Translations under genes and position numbers: made by a program | NCBI GenBank assembly: GCA_945882475.1 | Contig: CAMCWJ010000191.1 | Location: 1-5,828 of the forward strand | Direction of reading: 5' to 3' | Source of the DNA: Bifidobacterium breve | Lineage (GTDB): Bacteria > Actinomycetota > Actinomycetes > Mycobacteriales > Mycobacteriaceae | Length of the DNA stretch: 5,828 bases | The notes under the pieces: model-generated | What the model was told of the DNA's origin: nothing | The model's input: the letters and a program-made list of their open reading frames with translations, nothing else | Database searches by the model: none | Shown here: positions 1 through 5,828 of the stretch, piece by piece | Layout: every line of letters begins with the position of its first letter | Position numbering within the stretch: the stretch's first letter is position 1

Positions 1-872
1 TGGAAGCGCTTGGCCTCCTGGTACTGGGGGCGCTCGACCTGCATGAGCGAATAACCCGGGACCGGACGCAGAACCAACTGCGTTGCCGTGGGCGAGACGA
101 TCAGGTCGACGTCCTTGGACTCCAGTTCCCAGAGCAGATTCCGGATGCCACGGCTGCCGAATCGCTCTGCGCCGGTGAGTGACACGGTGTGCACGCCGAT
201 CCGATCGACCGCCTCGAGTGCCTGCTTCTCGTTGCCGAGGACGGGAATCCGGACGCCGGCGACCTCGAGATGCTCGTCGCCGGAGGTCTGATCATCGGGA
301 TTGTGGTCGTAGAGGCCGACCCCGACGACCCGGAAGACGTGATCGGTCTTGCCGATCATCACGCCCAGTAGGCCGGTGACCGCGTCGCGGTCCCCGATGA
401 CCATCAGCGTGGTCTGGCAGTGGCCGTGTTTGCGCCGCCGGATCATCTGCTTGCGCCAGAGCCAGCGTTCCAGCAGCAAACCGACGGTGCCCGCCGGAAA
501 CGCCACCGCGAGATACAGCCGGGATGGTTCCAGTTTGAGCAGCAGTGCTGCGATAGCGACGACCCCGAAAAGCCAGAACGTGGCGCTGATGACCCTTCGG
601 TACTCATCGACGCCGGCGCCGAGAACCTCCGGCGATCGGGTCTGGAAGATGGCCAGCGACGTCAGCCACAGCAGGCAAAGCGCCACTGAGTACTGGGTCA
701 ACCGGGTGTCACCGAGGCTTTCCAACGGGGTGCGGCCGAAGCGGAGGTACTGCGCGAGAAGCACCGCCCCAACAACGACGACGGTGTCGGTCAGTAGCAA
801 CCGAACTGCGTAGCCGGGCGCCCATCGCGACGTGGCGGCGACCAAGGGCACTGCCGGCGCCTTGGTGACCAT
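1..872 (-). CDS. Polyprenyl glycosylphosphotransferase (WbaP/WcaJ-like), N-terminal 290 residues, cut by left window edge
   Basis: Enzymes of this family transfer a sugar-1-phosphate from a nucleotide sugar to a polyprenyl phosphate in the inner membrane, the first step of exopolysaccharide or glycan synthesis. Reading from ATG at 872 down to base 1 gives 290 open codons without a stop. Four hydrophobic segments lie at about residues 22-43, 61-78, 94-113 and 118-137. The linker between segments 2 and 3 carries the family-typical stretch RSPEVLGAGVDEYRR (79-93). A basic patch (RRRKHG, 145-150) follows, then a Rossmann-like CoA_binding_3 domain (about 154-275) beginning TTLMVIGDRDAV. The window ends near QVERPQYQEAKRF, where family members approach the last membrane helix and the catalytic bac_transf domain, so catalysis cannot be judged. 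The start is set by GGAGGA at 879-884, 6 nt upstream. The gene is divergent from the SDR operon. Donor sugar is unknown. Family call is confident; exact role is not. Confidence 0.88.
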   Translation of the reverse strand, partial: MVTKAPAVPLVAATSRWAPGYAVRLLLTDTVVVVGAVLLAQYLRFGRTPLESLGDTRLTQYSVALCLLWLTSLAIFQTRSPEVLGAGVDEYRRVISATFWLFGVVAIAALLLKLEPSRLYLAVAFPAGTVGLLLERWLWRKQMIRRRKHGHCQTTLMVIGDRDAVTGLLGVMIGKTDHVFRVVGVGLYDHNPDDQTSGDEHLEVAGVRIPVLGNEKQALEAVDRIGVHTVSLTGAERFGSRGIRNLLWELESKDVDLIVSPTATQLVLRPVPGYSLMQVERPQYQEAKRF

Positions 873-878
873 CTCGTG

Positions 879-884
879 TCCTCC
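879..884 (-). promoter_or_regulatory. Ribosome binding site of the glycosylphosphotransferase
   Basis: The minus strand reads GGAGGA, followed by 6 nt (CACGAG) and then ATG. This near-consensus Shine-Dalgarno decides the start at 872 for a gene otherwise open to the window edge. Confidence 0.8.
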
Positions 885-911
885 AGCAAAGTTCGCGATG
901 CCCAAATGATT

Positions 912-931
912 CTCACAGGATTTCCCGTGAG
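912..931. promoter_or_regulatory. 20-bp palindrome, candidate operator at the leftward promoter
   Basis: The sequence CTCACAGGATTTCCCGTGAG is symmetric about 921.5: CTCAC pairs with GTGAG and GGA with TCC, leaving one mismatched pair (917/926) and a TT centre. It begins at the end of the candidate -10 and covers the predicted start site (about 923), where a bound repressor would block transcription. The regulator is not identified. A role as a hairpin is less likely, because predicted transcription starts inside it. Confidence 0.5.
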
Positions 932-959
932 TCTATGCACGATTGCAAACTGTTGGCAA
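930..959 (-). promoter_or_regulatory. Candidate SigA-type promoter of the glycosylphosphotransferase
   Basis: On the minus strand, TTGCCA (954-959, one mismatch to TTGACA) is followed by an 18-nt spacer and TAGACT (930-935), which fits the mycobacterial TANNNT -10 pattern. Transcription would start near 923 and give a leader of about 50 nt before the ATG at 872. The motifs are read directly. Promoter activity is inferred. Confidence 0.5.
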
Positions 960-963
960 ACTG
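945..963. repeat. Phased 8-bp direct repeat GCAAACTG x2
   Basis: GCAAACTG occurs at 945-952 and again at 956-963, an 11-bp period that places both copies on nearly the same face of the helix. The pair brackets the candidate -35 hexamer (954-959) of the leftward gene. Such spacing is typical of direct-repeat activator sites. Function is inferred only. Confidence 0.45.
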
Positions 964-965
964 GC

Positions 966-985
966 CAAGGGTCTTTAGACCTTTG
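966..985. promoter_or_regulatory. 20-bp palindrome, candidate operator
   Basis: CAAGGGTCTTTAGACCTTTG is symmetric about 975.5. The core GGTCT-TT-AGACC is perfect, and the outer CAA/TTG arms also match, with a single mismatched pair (969/982). It lies just upstream of the leftward -35 region and more than 200 bp before the SDR start. The near-continuous symmetry with a 2-bp centre suits a homodimeric regulator such as a TetR or GntR protein. None is encoded in the window. Confidence 0.45.
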
Positions 986-1041
986 TGGCCGAGGCCGCGG
1001 TTCGGTTGCCTGACGTGGGTTGAGTATTGCGCTTAGGCCCC

Positions 1042-1057
1042 AATTGCGGCCGCTATT
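1042..1057. repeat. 16-bp palindrome centred on GCGGCCGC
   Basis: The sequence AATTGCGGCCGCTATT has a perfect 8-bp core and matching AAT/ATT arms, with one T/T mismatch between them. It sits midway in the divergent spacer. It may be a binding site or chance: GC-rich 8-bp palindromes are common in such genomes, and the matching AT arms are what make it notable. Confidence 0.3.
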
Positions 1058-1087
1058 CACCAAGAATTTACACAGCCCTGGCTATAT

Positions 1088-1108
1088 CTGGCACAGACTG
1101 CCAGTTTT
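1088..1108 (+). terminator. Hairpin with following TTTT, terminator- or attenuator-like
   Basis: CTGGCA (1088-1093) and TGCCAG (1099-1104) form a perfect 6-bp stem with a 5-nt loop CAGAC, followed at once by TTTT (1105-1108). The arrangement resembles a short intrinsic terminator on the plus strand, about 90 nt before the SDR start. If transcription begins upstream it could attenuate the operon. The same inverted repeat could instead be a 17-bp operator. The stem is short for a strong terminator. Confidence 0.35.
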
Positions 1109-1158
1109 CAGACAAATCACAGGTGGAATGCGCGGACGGGTTGCAGCAGGTCAGGAAA

Positions 1159-1164
1159 TACGAT
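1159..1164 (+). promoter_or_regulatory. Weak candidate -10 element for the SDR operon
   Basis: TACGAT fits the TANNNT pattern and would place a start near 1171, leaving a leader of about 26 nt that still includes the ribosome binding site. No -35 hexamer is visible at the proper distance. Another TA-rich stretch, GCTATATCT at 1081-1089, is a competing but poorer match. Confidence 0.22.
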
Positions 1165-1183
1165 GATGCCGACTGGGGGAACG

Positions 1184-1189
1184 AGAGGG
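1184..1189 (+). promoter_or_regulatory. Ribosome binding site of the SDR gene
   Basis: AGAGGG, 7 nt before the ATG at 1197, is a moderate Shine-Dalgarno. It supports this start, which also places the Rossmann strand at the usual distance from the N-terminus. Confidence 0.6.
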
Positions 1190-1196
1190 TGAGGGA

Positions 1197-1937
1197 ATGG
1201 CGTTACTCGCCGGACGAACCGCGGTGATCACCGGCGGGGCACAGGGTCTCGGCTACGCCATCGCGCAGCAATTCATCGCCGAGGGAGCCCGCGTCATGCT
1301 GGGTGATCTGAATTTCGACGCCACCCGGGCGGCCGCCGAGTCGCTGGGCGGCTCCGAGGTCGCGCGGGCGCGCGCTTGTGACGTGACCTCCGGTGCGGCA
1401 GTGGACGTACTGGTCGCTGCCGCCGTGGAGGAGTTCGGCAGTTTGGACATCATGGTCAACAACGCCGGTATCACCCGCGACGCGACTCTTAGGAAGATGA
1501 CCGAGGAGCAGTTCGACGAGGTGATCTCAGTGCACCTCAAGGGCACCTGGAACGGCACCCGCGCGGCGGCGGCGATCATGCGCGAGCATCGCAGTGGCGT
1601 GATCATCAACATGTCCTCGATTTCGGGCAAGGTCGGATTCGTCGGTCAGACCAACTACTCGGCGGCCAAGGCGGGCATCATCGGATTGACGAAGGCCGCA
1701 GCCAAAGAACTCGCCCACCTTGGGGTGCGCGTCAACGCGATCCAGCCCGGGCTTATCCGATCGGCGATGACCGAGGCCATGCCGCAGCACATCTGGGACG
1801 CCAAATTGGCGGAGGTGCCGATGGGCCGCGCCGGCGAGCCCTCGGAGGTTGCAGCAGTCGCGCTGTTCCTGGCTTCCGACATGTCGTCGTACATGACCGG
1901 GACCGTCCTCGAGGTGACCGGCGGTCGGCACATATGA
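1197..1937 (+). CDS. Short-chain dehydrogenase/reductase (FabG / 3-hydroxyacyl-CoA dehydrogenase type)
   Basis: This 246-aa cytoplasmic enzyme is a classical SDR of standard length and probably interconverts a 3-hydroxy and a 3-keto acyl thioester, or a comparable alcohol and ketone. The cofactor loop TGGAQGLG is at residues 12-19. Asp37 at the end of strand beta-2 favours NAD(H) over NADP(H). CDV (61-63) contacts adenine and NNAG is at 88-91. Catalytic residues are Ser141, Tyr154 and Lys158 (YSAAK). The Asn of the usual tetrad is replaced by His113 (SVHLKG), as also recalled in peroxisomal MFE-2-type 3-hydroxyacyl-CoA dehydrogenases. The C-terminus TGTVLEVTGGRHI is FabG-like. The stop overlaps the start of the acyl-CoA dehydrogenase (ATGA), so the two are translationally coupled. 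A beta-oxidation-like role is favoured over fatty acid synthesis. The substrate is unknown. Confidence 0.9.
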   Translation: MALLAGRTAVITGGAQGLGYAIAQQFIAEGARVMLGDLNFDATRAAAESLGGSEVARARACDVTSGAAVDVLVAAAVEEFGSLDIMVNNAGITRDATLRKMTEEQFDEVISVHLKGTWNGTRAAAAIMREHRSGVIINMSSISGKVGFVGQTNYSAAKAGIIGLTKAAAKELAHLGVRVNAIQPGLIRSAMTEAMPQHIWDAKLAEVPMGRAGEPSEVAAVALFLASDMSSYMTGTVLEVTGGRHI

Positions 1938-3127
1938 CCAGGCTTGCCCAGACCCTCGGTCTGACTGAGTTTCAGACCGAGATCCTTTCCACGGTAAGGC
2001 GATTCGTCGATAAAGAGATCATTCCCAACGCCCAGGAACTCGAGCACGCCGATACCTACCCGCAGGCCATCGTCGATCAGATGCGTGAGATGGGCCTGTT
2101 CGGCTTGATGATTCCCACCGAGTACGGCGGACTGGGGGAGTCGCTGCTGACGTACGCGTTGTGTGTGGAGGAATTGGCCCGCGGTTGGATGAGCATCTCG
2201 GGTGTCATCAACACCCACTTCATCGTGGCCTACCTGATCCGCCAGCACGGAACGGATGAGCAGAAGCAGCGATTCCTGCCGCGGATGGTGACCGGTGAGA
2301 CCCGGGGTGCGTTCTCCATGTCGGAACCCGAGGTTGGATCGGACGTCGCCGCGATCCGCACCCGGGCCGCCCGCAACGCCGACGGCACCTACACCATCGA
2401 CGGCGCGAAGATGTGGCTGACCAACGGCGCGAGTTCGACCCTGGTCGCCGTACTGGTGCGTACCGACGAAGGCGCTGACAAACCGCACCACAATCTCACC
2501 GCCTTCCTGGTCGACAAGCCCTCCGGCTTCGGCGAAGTCGTCACCGGGCTCACGATCCCCGGCAAGCTCGACAAGCTGGGTTATAAAGGCATCGACACAA
2601 CGGAGTTGATTTTCGATGGCTACCTCGCCGCGGCGGATGACATCCTCGGGGGTGTGCCCGGGCGGGGCTTCACCCAGATGATGGACGGCATCGAGATCGG
2701 CCGCGTCAATGTCGCGGCCCGAGCCTGTGGAGTGGGGATCCGCGCGTTCGAGCTTGCGGTGCGGTACGCCCAGCAGCGCCGCACCTTCGGCAAGCCAATC
2801 GCCGAGCACCAGGCGATCGCATTCCAGCTGGCCGAGATGGCCACCAAAGTCGAAGCGGCACATCTGATGATGGTGAACGCGGCCCGACTCAAGGACAGCG
2901 GCGCCCGCAACGATCTTGAAGCCGGCATGGCCAAGTACCTCGCGAGTGAGTTCTGCTCGGAGGTCGTGCAGGCCAGTTTCCGCATCCACGGCGGGTACGG
3001 CTACTCCAAGGAATACGAGATCGAGCGGCTGATGCGCGATGCCCCCTTCCTGCTCATCGGTGAGGGCACCAGCGAGATCCAGAAGACCATCATTAGCAAG
3101 CGGTTGCTTGCCGACTACCGAATCTGA
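1934..3127 (+). CDS. Acyl-CoA dehydrogenase (FadE family)
   Basis: This FAD enzyme introduces a trans-2 double bond into an acyl-CoA. Its 397 aa are a normal length, with the N-terminal helical domain at about 1-120, the beta domain at about 121-235 and the C-terminal helical domain at about 240-397. Visible signatures are FSMSEPEVGSD (127-137) and MWLTNG (160-165) for flavin and substrate contact, RRTFGKPIAEHQAI (282-295), and GGYGYSKEYEIERLMRD (353-369). Glu377 in IGEGTSEIQ lies where the catalytic base sits in short- and medium-chain enzymes, so the protein looks active. The ATG shares four bases with the SDR stop, and no good Shine-Dalgarno precedes it, consistent with coupling. The LLM gene follows after 9 nt. 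Electrons would normally pass to ETF. Several mycobacterial FadE proteins act on sterol or branched substrates; nothing here fixes chain length or substrate. Confidence 0.95.
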   Translation: MTRLAQTLGLTEFQTEILSTVRRFVDKEIIPNAQELEHADTYPQAIVDQMREMGLFGLMIPTEYGGLGESLLTYALCVEELARGWMSISGVINTHFIVAYLIRQHGTDEQKQRFLPRMVTGETRGAFSMSEPEVGSDVAAIRTRAARNADGTYTIDGAKMWLTNGASSTLVAVLVRTDEGADKPHHNLTAFLVDKPSGFGEVVTGLTIPGKLDKLGYKGIDTTELIFDGYLAAADDILGGVPGRGFTQMMDGIEIGRVNVAARACGVGIRAFELAVRYAQQRRTFGKPIAEHQAIAFQLAEMATKVEAAHLMMVNAARLKDSGARNDLEAGMAKYLASEFCSEVVQASFRIHGGYGYSKEYEIERLMRDAPFLLIGEGTSEIQKTIISKRLLADYRI

Positions 3128-3136
3128 GGCTGAGAT

Positions 3137-4177
3137 ATGCGCGCACTCGACGAACTGGGCTTCTACCTGTTGGCCGGCGCTGGCGGCGAAGGGCCGGCCG
3201 CGTTGATGGATGAGGCCCGCCGCGGTGAGGAATTGGGTTTCGGCACGGCGTTCATCTCCGAGCGCTGGAATGTCAAAGAGGCGGCATCGCTGACCGGGGC
3301 CGCCTGCGCGGTGACCACCCGGATGCAGATCGCTACTGCCGCAACCAATCACAACACCCGTCACCCGCTGATCAGCGGGTCGTGGGCCACCACCATGCAC
3401 CGACTCTCCGGCGGCCGCTTCACCCTGGGCATCGGCAGGGGCATCGGGGCCATCTACTCCGCGTACGGGATTCCCGCTGTCACCACCGCGCAGATGGAGG
3501 ACTTCGCGCAGGTGATGCGTCGGCTCTGGCGCGGCGAGGTCATCTTCAACCACGACGGCCCGATCGGGAAGTATCAGATCCTTGTCCTCGACCCTGATTT
3601 CAGGGAGGACATCCGGCTCGCACTGGTGGCGTTCGGCCCGAACACGCTGCGCCTGGGCGGTCGGGTGTTCGACGACGTCATTTTGCACACCTACTTCACG
3701 CCGGAGACAGTGGCGCGCTGCGTGCGCACGGTAAAGGACGCCGCCGAGCAGGCCGGTCGTGATCCTGACAGCGTGCGGGTCTGGTCGTGTTTCGCCACCG
3801 TGGGTGATCATCTGCCCGAAGAATTGCGTTTGAAGAAGACTGTCGCCCGGCTGGCCACCTACCTGCAGGGCTACGGCGACCTGATGGTCACCACTAATGG
3901 CTGGGATCCCGCTGTGCTGCAACGGTTCCGGGCTGATTCCGTGGTGCAGTCCATCGGCGGCGGCATCGACCACAAGGGCACACCCGAACAGATCGAGCAC
4001 ATCGCCGGTCTGATACCCCCCGAGTGGCTGGAGCCCGCGGCCACCGGCTCGGCCCGCCAGTGCGTGGACCGGGTTCGCAAGGAGTTCGACTACGGAGCCG
4101 ACGCGGTGATCATGCACGGCGCCACACCCGAGGAGCTGGCGCCGATCGTCGACGTCTACCGGGAAACCGCGCACTAG
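3137..4177 (+). CDS. Luciferase-like (LLM) oxidoreductase, probably F420-dependent
   Basis: This is a TIM-barrel protein of the bacterial luciferase superfamily, 346 aa, soluble. Family marks are the first strand LDELGFYLL (4-12), ARRGEELGFGTAFISERW (27-44), ITERIQIATA-type strand MQIATAATNHNTRHP (63-77), and the signature LSGGRFTLGIGRG (90-102). The C-terminal GADAVIMHGATPEEL (320-334) closes the barrel. It resembles, from memory, the mycobacterial group named after MSMEG_2249 (TIGR03857), assigned to F420 by phylogenetic distribution rather than biochemistry, so FMN cannot be excluded. The start at 3137 has GAGG (3126-3129) overlapping the upstream stop, 7 nt away. Co-transcription with the SDR and acyl-CoA dehydrogenase suggests it reduces or oxidises an intermediate of the same route. 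No frameshift or missing segment is seen. Confidence 0.85.
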   Translation: MRALDELGFYLLAGAGGEGPAALMDEARRGEELGFGTAFISERWNVKEAASLTGAACAVTTRMQIATAATNHNTRHPLISGSWATTMHRLSGGRFTLGIGRGIGAIYSAYGIPAVTTAQMEDFAQVMRRLWRGEVIFNHDGPIGKYQILVLDPDFREDIRLALVAFGPNTLRLGGRVFDDVILHTYFTPETVARCVRTVKDAAEQAGRDPDSVRVWSCFATVGDHLPEELRLKKTVARLATYLQGYGDLMVTTNGWDPAVLQRFRADSVVQSIGGGIDHKGTPEQIEHIAGLIPPEWLEPAATGSARQCVDRVRKEFDYGADAVIMHGATPEELAPIVDVYRETAH

Positions 4178-4195
4178 CCAACCCCGGGCTGGCTA
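4175..4195. repeat. 21-bp imperfect palindrome between the LLM and SRPBCC genes
   Basis: TAGCCA (4175-4180) mirrors TGGCTA (4190-4195) around the centre CCCcGGG (4182-4188), with one mismatched pair (4181/4189). It starts on the LLM stop codon and its last two bases overlap the candidate -10 TATTCT. No T-run follows, so a classical terminator is unlikely. It may be an operator of the SRPBCC promoter or a hairpin at the end of the operon mRNA. Confidence 0.35.
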
Positions 4196-4205
4196 TTCTC
4201 GGCCC
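4194..4205 (+). promoter_or_regulatory. Candidate leaderless promoter of the SRPBCC gene
   Basis: TATTCT (4194-4199) matches the mycobacterial TANNNT -10 and ends 6 nt before the ATG at 4206, the distance at which transcription would start on the A of the start codon. No Shine-Dalgarno lies in the 28 nt upstream, as expected for a leaderless mRNA, which is frequent in mycobacteria. No -35 hexamer is obvious. Confidence 0.5.
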
Positions 4206-4646
4206 ATGGCAGTCACCGATTCGCGCGAAGTGGTCATTGAAGCGACACCGAAAGAGATTCTCGACGTCATCGCCGACGTCGAAACCGCGCACACGTGGTC
4301 GCCGCAGTACCAGAGCGCCGAGGTCTTGGAGACCTACAAGGACGGCCGGCCGAAGCTGGTCAAGATGAAGATCAAGGCGGCCGGAATCACCGACGAGCAG
4401 ACCGTGGAGTACCACTGGTCGGGCAATAACGCGGGCTGGAAGCTCATCAAGGCCGGGCAGTTGCGCTCGCAGGTGGCTGATTACACCCTGACTCCGGACG
4501 GGGACAAGACCAAGGTCCGCTTCGAGATCACCATCGATCCCTCAGTCCCGATCCCGGGCTTCCTGCTCAAGCGCACCATCAAGGGTGCGATGGAGACCGC
4601 CACCGATGGACTGCGCAAGCAGGTGCTCAAGCTCCAGAAGGGCTGA
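4206..4646 (+). CDS. SRPBCC / START-like (polyketide cyclase family) protein, Rv0854-like
   Basis: The helix-grip fold of this family binds hydrophobic ligands in a deep cavity; some members are cyclases or aromatases, others carriers. The 146-aa length is typical. The N-terminal strand SREVVIEATPKEILDVIADVETAHTWSPQY (6-35) is the classic start of the fold. Antiparallel strands follow (KLVKMKIKAAG, EQTVEYHWSG, ADYTLTPDGDKTKVRFEITI), and a long C-terminal helix (KRTIKGAMETATDGLRKQVLKLQ, about 122-144) closes the pocket. No signal peptide or membrane segment is present. It closely resembles, from memory, M. tuberculosis Rv0854 and its neighbours Rv0856 and Rv0857, which lie beside dapC there as here. 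A separate leaderless promoter seems to drive it, so membership in the upstream operon is uncertain. Ligand and reaction are unknown. Confidence 0.85.
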   Translation: MAVTDSREVVIEATPKEILDVIADVETAHTWSPQYQSAEVLETYKDGRPKLVKMKIKAAGITDEQTVEYHWSGNNAGWKLIKAGQLRSQVADYTLTPDGDKTKVRFEITIDPSVPIPGFLLKRTIKGAMETATDGLRKQVLKLQKG

Positions 4647-4651
4647 ATTCG

Positions 4652-4659
<8 letters not shown>
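4639..4659. terminator. Hairpin across the convergent stop codons, possible bidirectional terminator
   Basis: AGGGCT (4639-4644) and AGCCCT (4654-4659) form a perfect 6-bp stem with a 9-nt loop that covers most of both stop codons. A second, overlapping stem is CCCTG (4656-4660) with CAGGG (4664-4668). No T-tract follows on either strand, so termination is plausible from position, not from a canonical signal. Confidence 0.35.
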
Positions 4660-5824
<1,165 letters not shown>

Positions 5825-5828
5825 GGGT

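Larger units (their letters stand above)
873..1196. other. Divergent intergenic control region
   Basis: These 324 bases separate the glycosylphosphotransferase (leftward) from the SDR operon (rightward). No convincing protein gene is present. The base composition is visibly more AT-rich than the flanking genes. The region contains a candidate SigA promoter for the leftward gene, a phased direct repeat, three palindromes and one hairpin followed by TTTT, each listed separately. A 12-codon reading frame at 1128-1166 (MRGRVAAGQEIR) with AGGTGG upstream exists but is too short to call. Confidence 0.75.

Noticed and set aside
88..813. Several plus-strand open frames (60-154 codons) at the left end
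   Set aside because: They lie opposite the glycosylphosphotransferase, which has coherent membrane segments and family motifs. The plus-strand products are low-complexity Arg/Ser/Pro sequences.
791..1063. A 90-codon minus-strand frame overlapping the glycosylphosphotransferase start and its promoter region
   Set aside because: It is out of frame with the recognised protein, crosses its ribosome binding site and promoter, and resembles no known family.
1128..1166. A 12-codon frame (MRGRVAAGQEIR) with AGGTGG upstream, possible leader peptide
   Set aside because: It is too short to distinguish from chance and lacks a run of a single regulatory amino acid. It is mentioned only as context for the hairpin at 1088-1108.
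1027..1227. A 66-codon plus-strand frame running into the SDR start
   Set aside because: It overlaps the SDR start in another frame, has no ribosome binding site, and its product shows no motif.
1655..4174. An 839-codon open frame on the minus strand opposite the SDR, acyl-CoA dehydrogenase and LLM genes
   Set aside because: It is exactly antisense to three genes with clear family motifs, shows no recognisable domain of its own, and is rich in the His, Gly, Asp and Arg typical of antisense frames in high-GC DNA.
4110..4415. A 101-codon minus-strand frame across the LLM-SRPBCC junction
   Set aside because: It is antisense to both genes and to the junction elements, and its composition is that of a shadow frame.

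Overview
The window is high-GC DNA with GC-rich third codon positions. It most likely comes from a Mycobacterium-type actinobacterium (Mycobacterium or Mycolicibacterium). Supporting clues are a luciferase-like protein of the F420-using kind, a FadE-type acyl-CoA dehydrogenase, and a convergent pair made of a START-like small protein and an aminotransferase. From memory, that pair closely resembles M. tuberculosis Rv0854 and Rv0858c (DapC). The genus assignment rests on recalled sequences, not on a search.

Layout. Bases 1-872 (minus strand) hold the first 290 residues of a membrane-anchored polyprenyl glycosylphosphotransferase, which initiates glycan synthesis. Its catalytic C-terminal domain lies beyond the left edge. 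Bases 873-1196 are a divergent intergenic region. It is lower in GC than the genes and unusually dense in symmetric sequence: two near-perfect 20-bp palindromes, a 16-bp palindrome, a helically phased 8-bp direct repeat and a hairpin followed by TTTT. A plausible SigA-type promoter for the glycosylphosphotransferase lies inside this cluster. Bases 1197-4177 (plus strand) form a compact three-gene operon: an SDR dehydrogenase, an acyl-CoA dehydrogenase whose start overlaps the SDR stop (ATGA), and a luciferase-like F420-type oxidoreductase 9 nt further on. Bases 4206-4646 (plus) encode a 146-aa SRPBCC/START-like protein, which appears to have its own leaderless promoter. Bases 4652-5824 (minus) encode a complete DapC-like PLP aminotransferase, ending 5 nt from the SRPBCC stop, with a hairpin spanning both stop codons.

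How the genes may work together. The SDR (3-hydroxyacyl-CoA or alcohol oxidation), the acyl-CoA dehydrogenase (alpha,beta-desaturation) and the luciferase-like enzyme (hydride transfer to or from F420 or flavin) look like a redox module acting on an acyl-CoA or a lipid/ring-type substrate. The substrate cannot be read from the sequence. The SRPBCC protein could bind a hydrophobic ligand of the same pathway, but its apparent separate promoter and its resemblance to the Rv0854 family suggest it belongs to the older SRPBCC-dapC neighbourhood. The glycosylphosphotransferase is divergent and has no obvious metabolic link to the rest.

No mobile elements, CRISPR arrays, tRNA or rRNA genes were seen. 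No previously undescribed system is obvious. The most promising items are the palindrome-rich divergent control region and the uncharacterised SDR/ACAD/LLM module.
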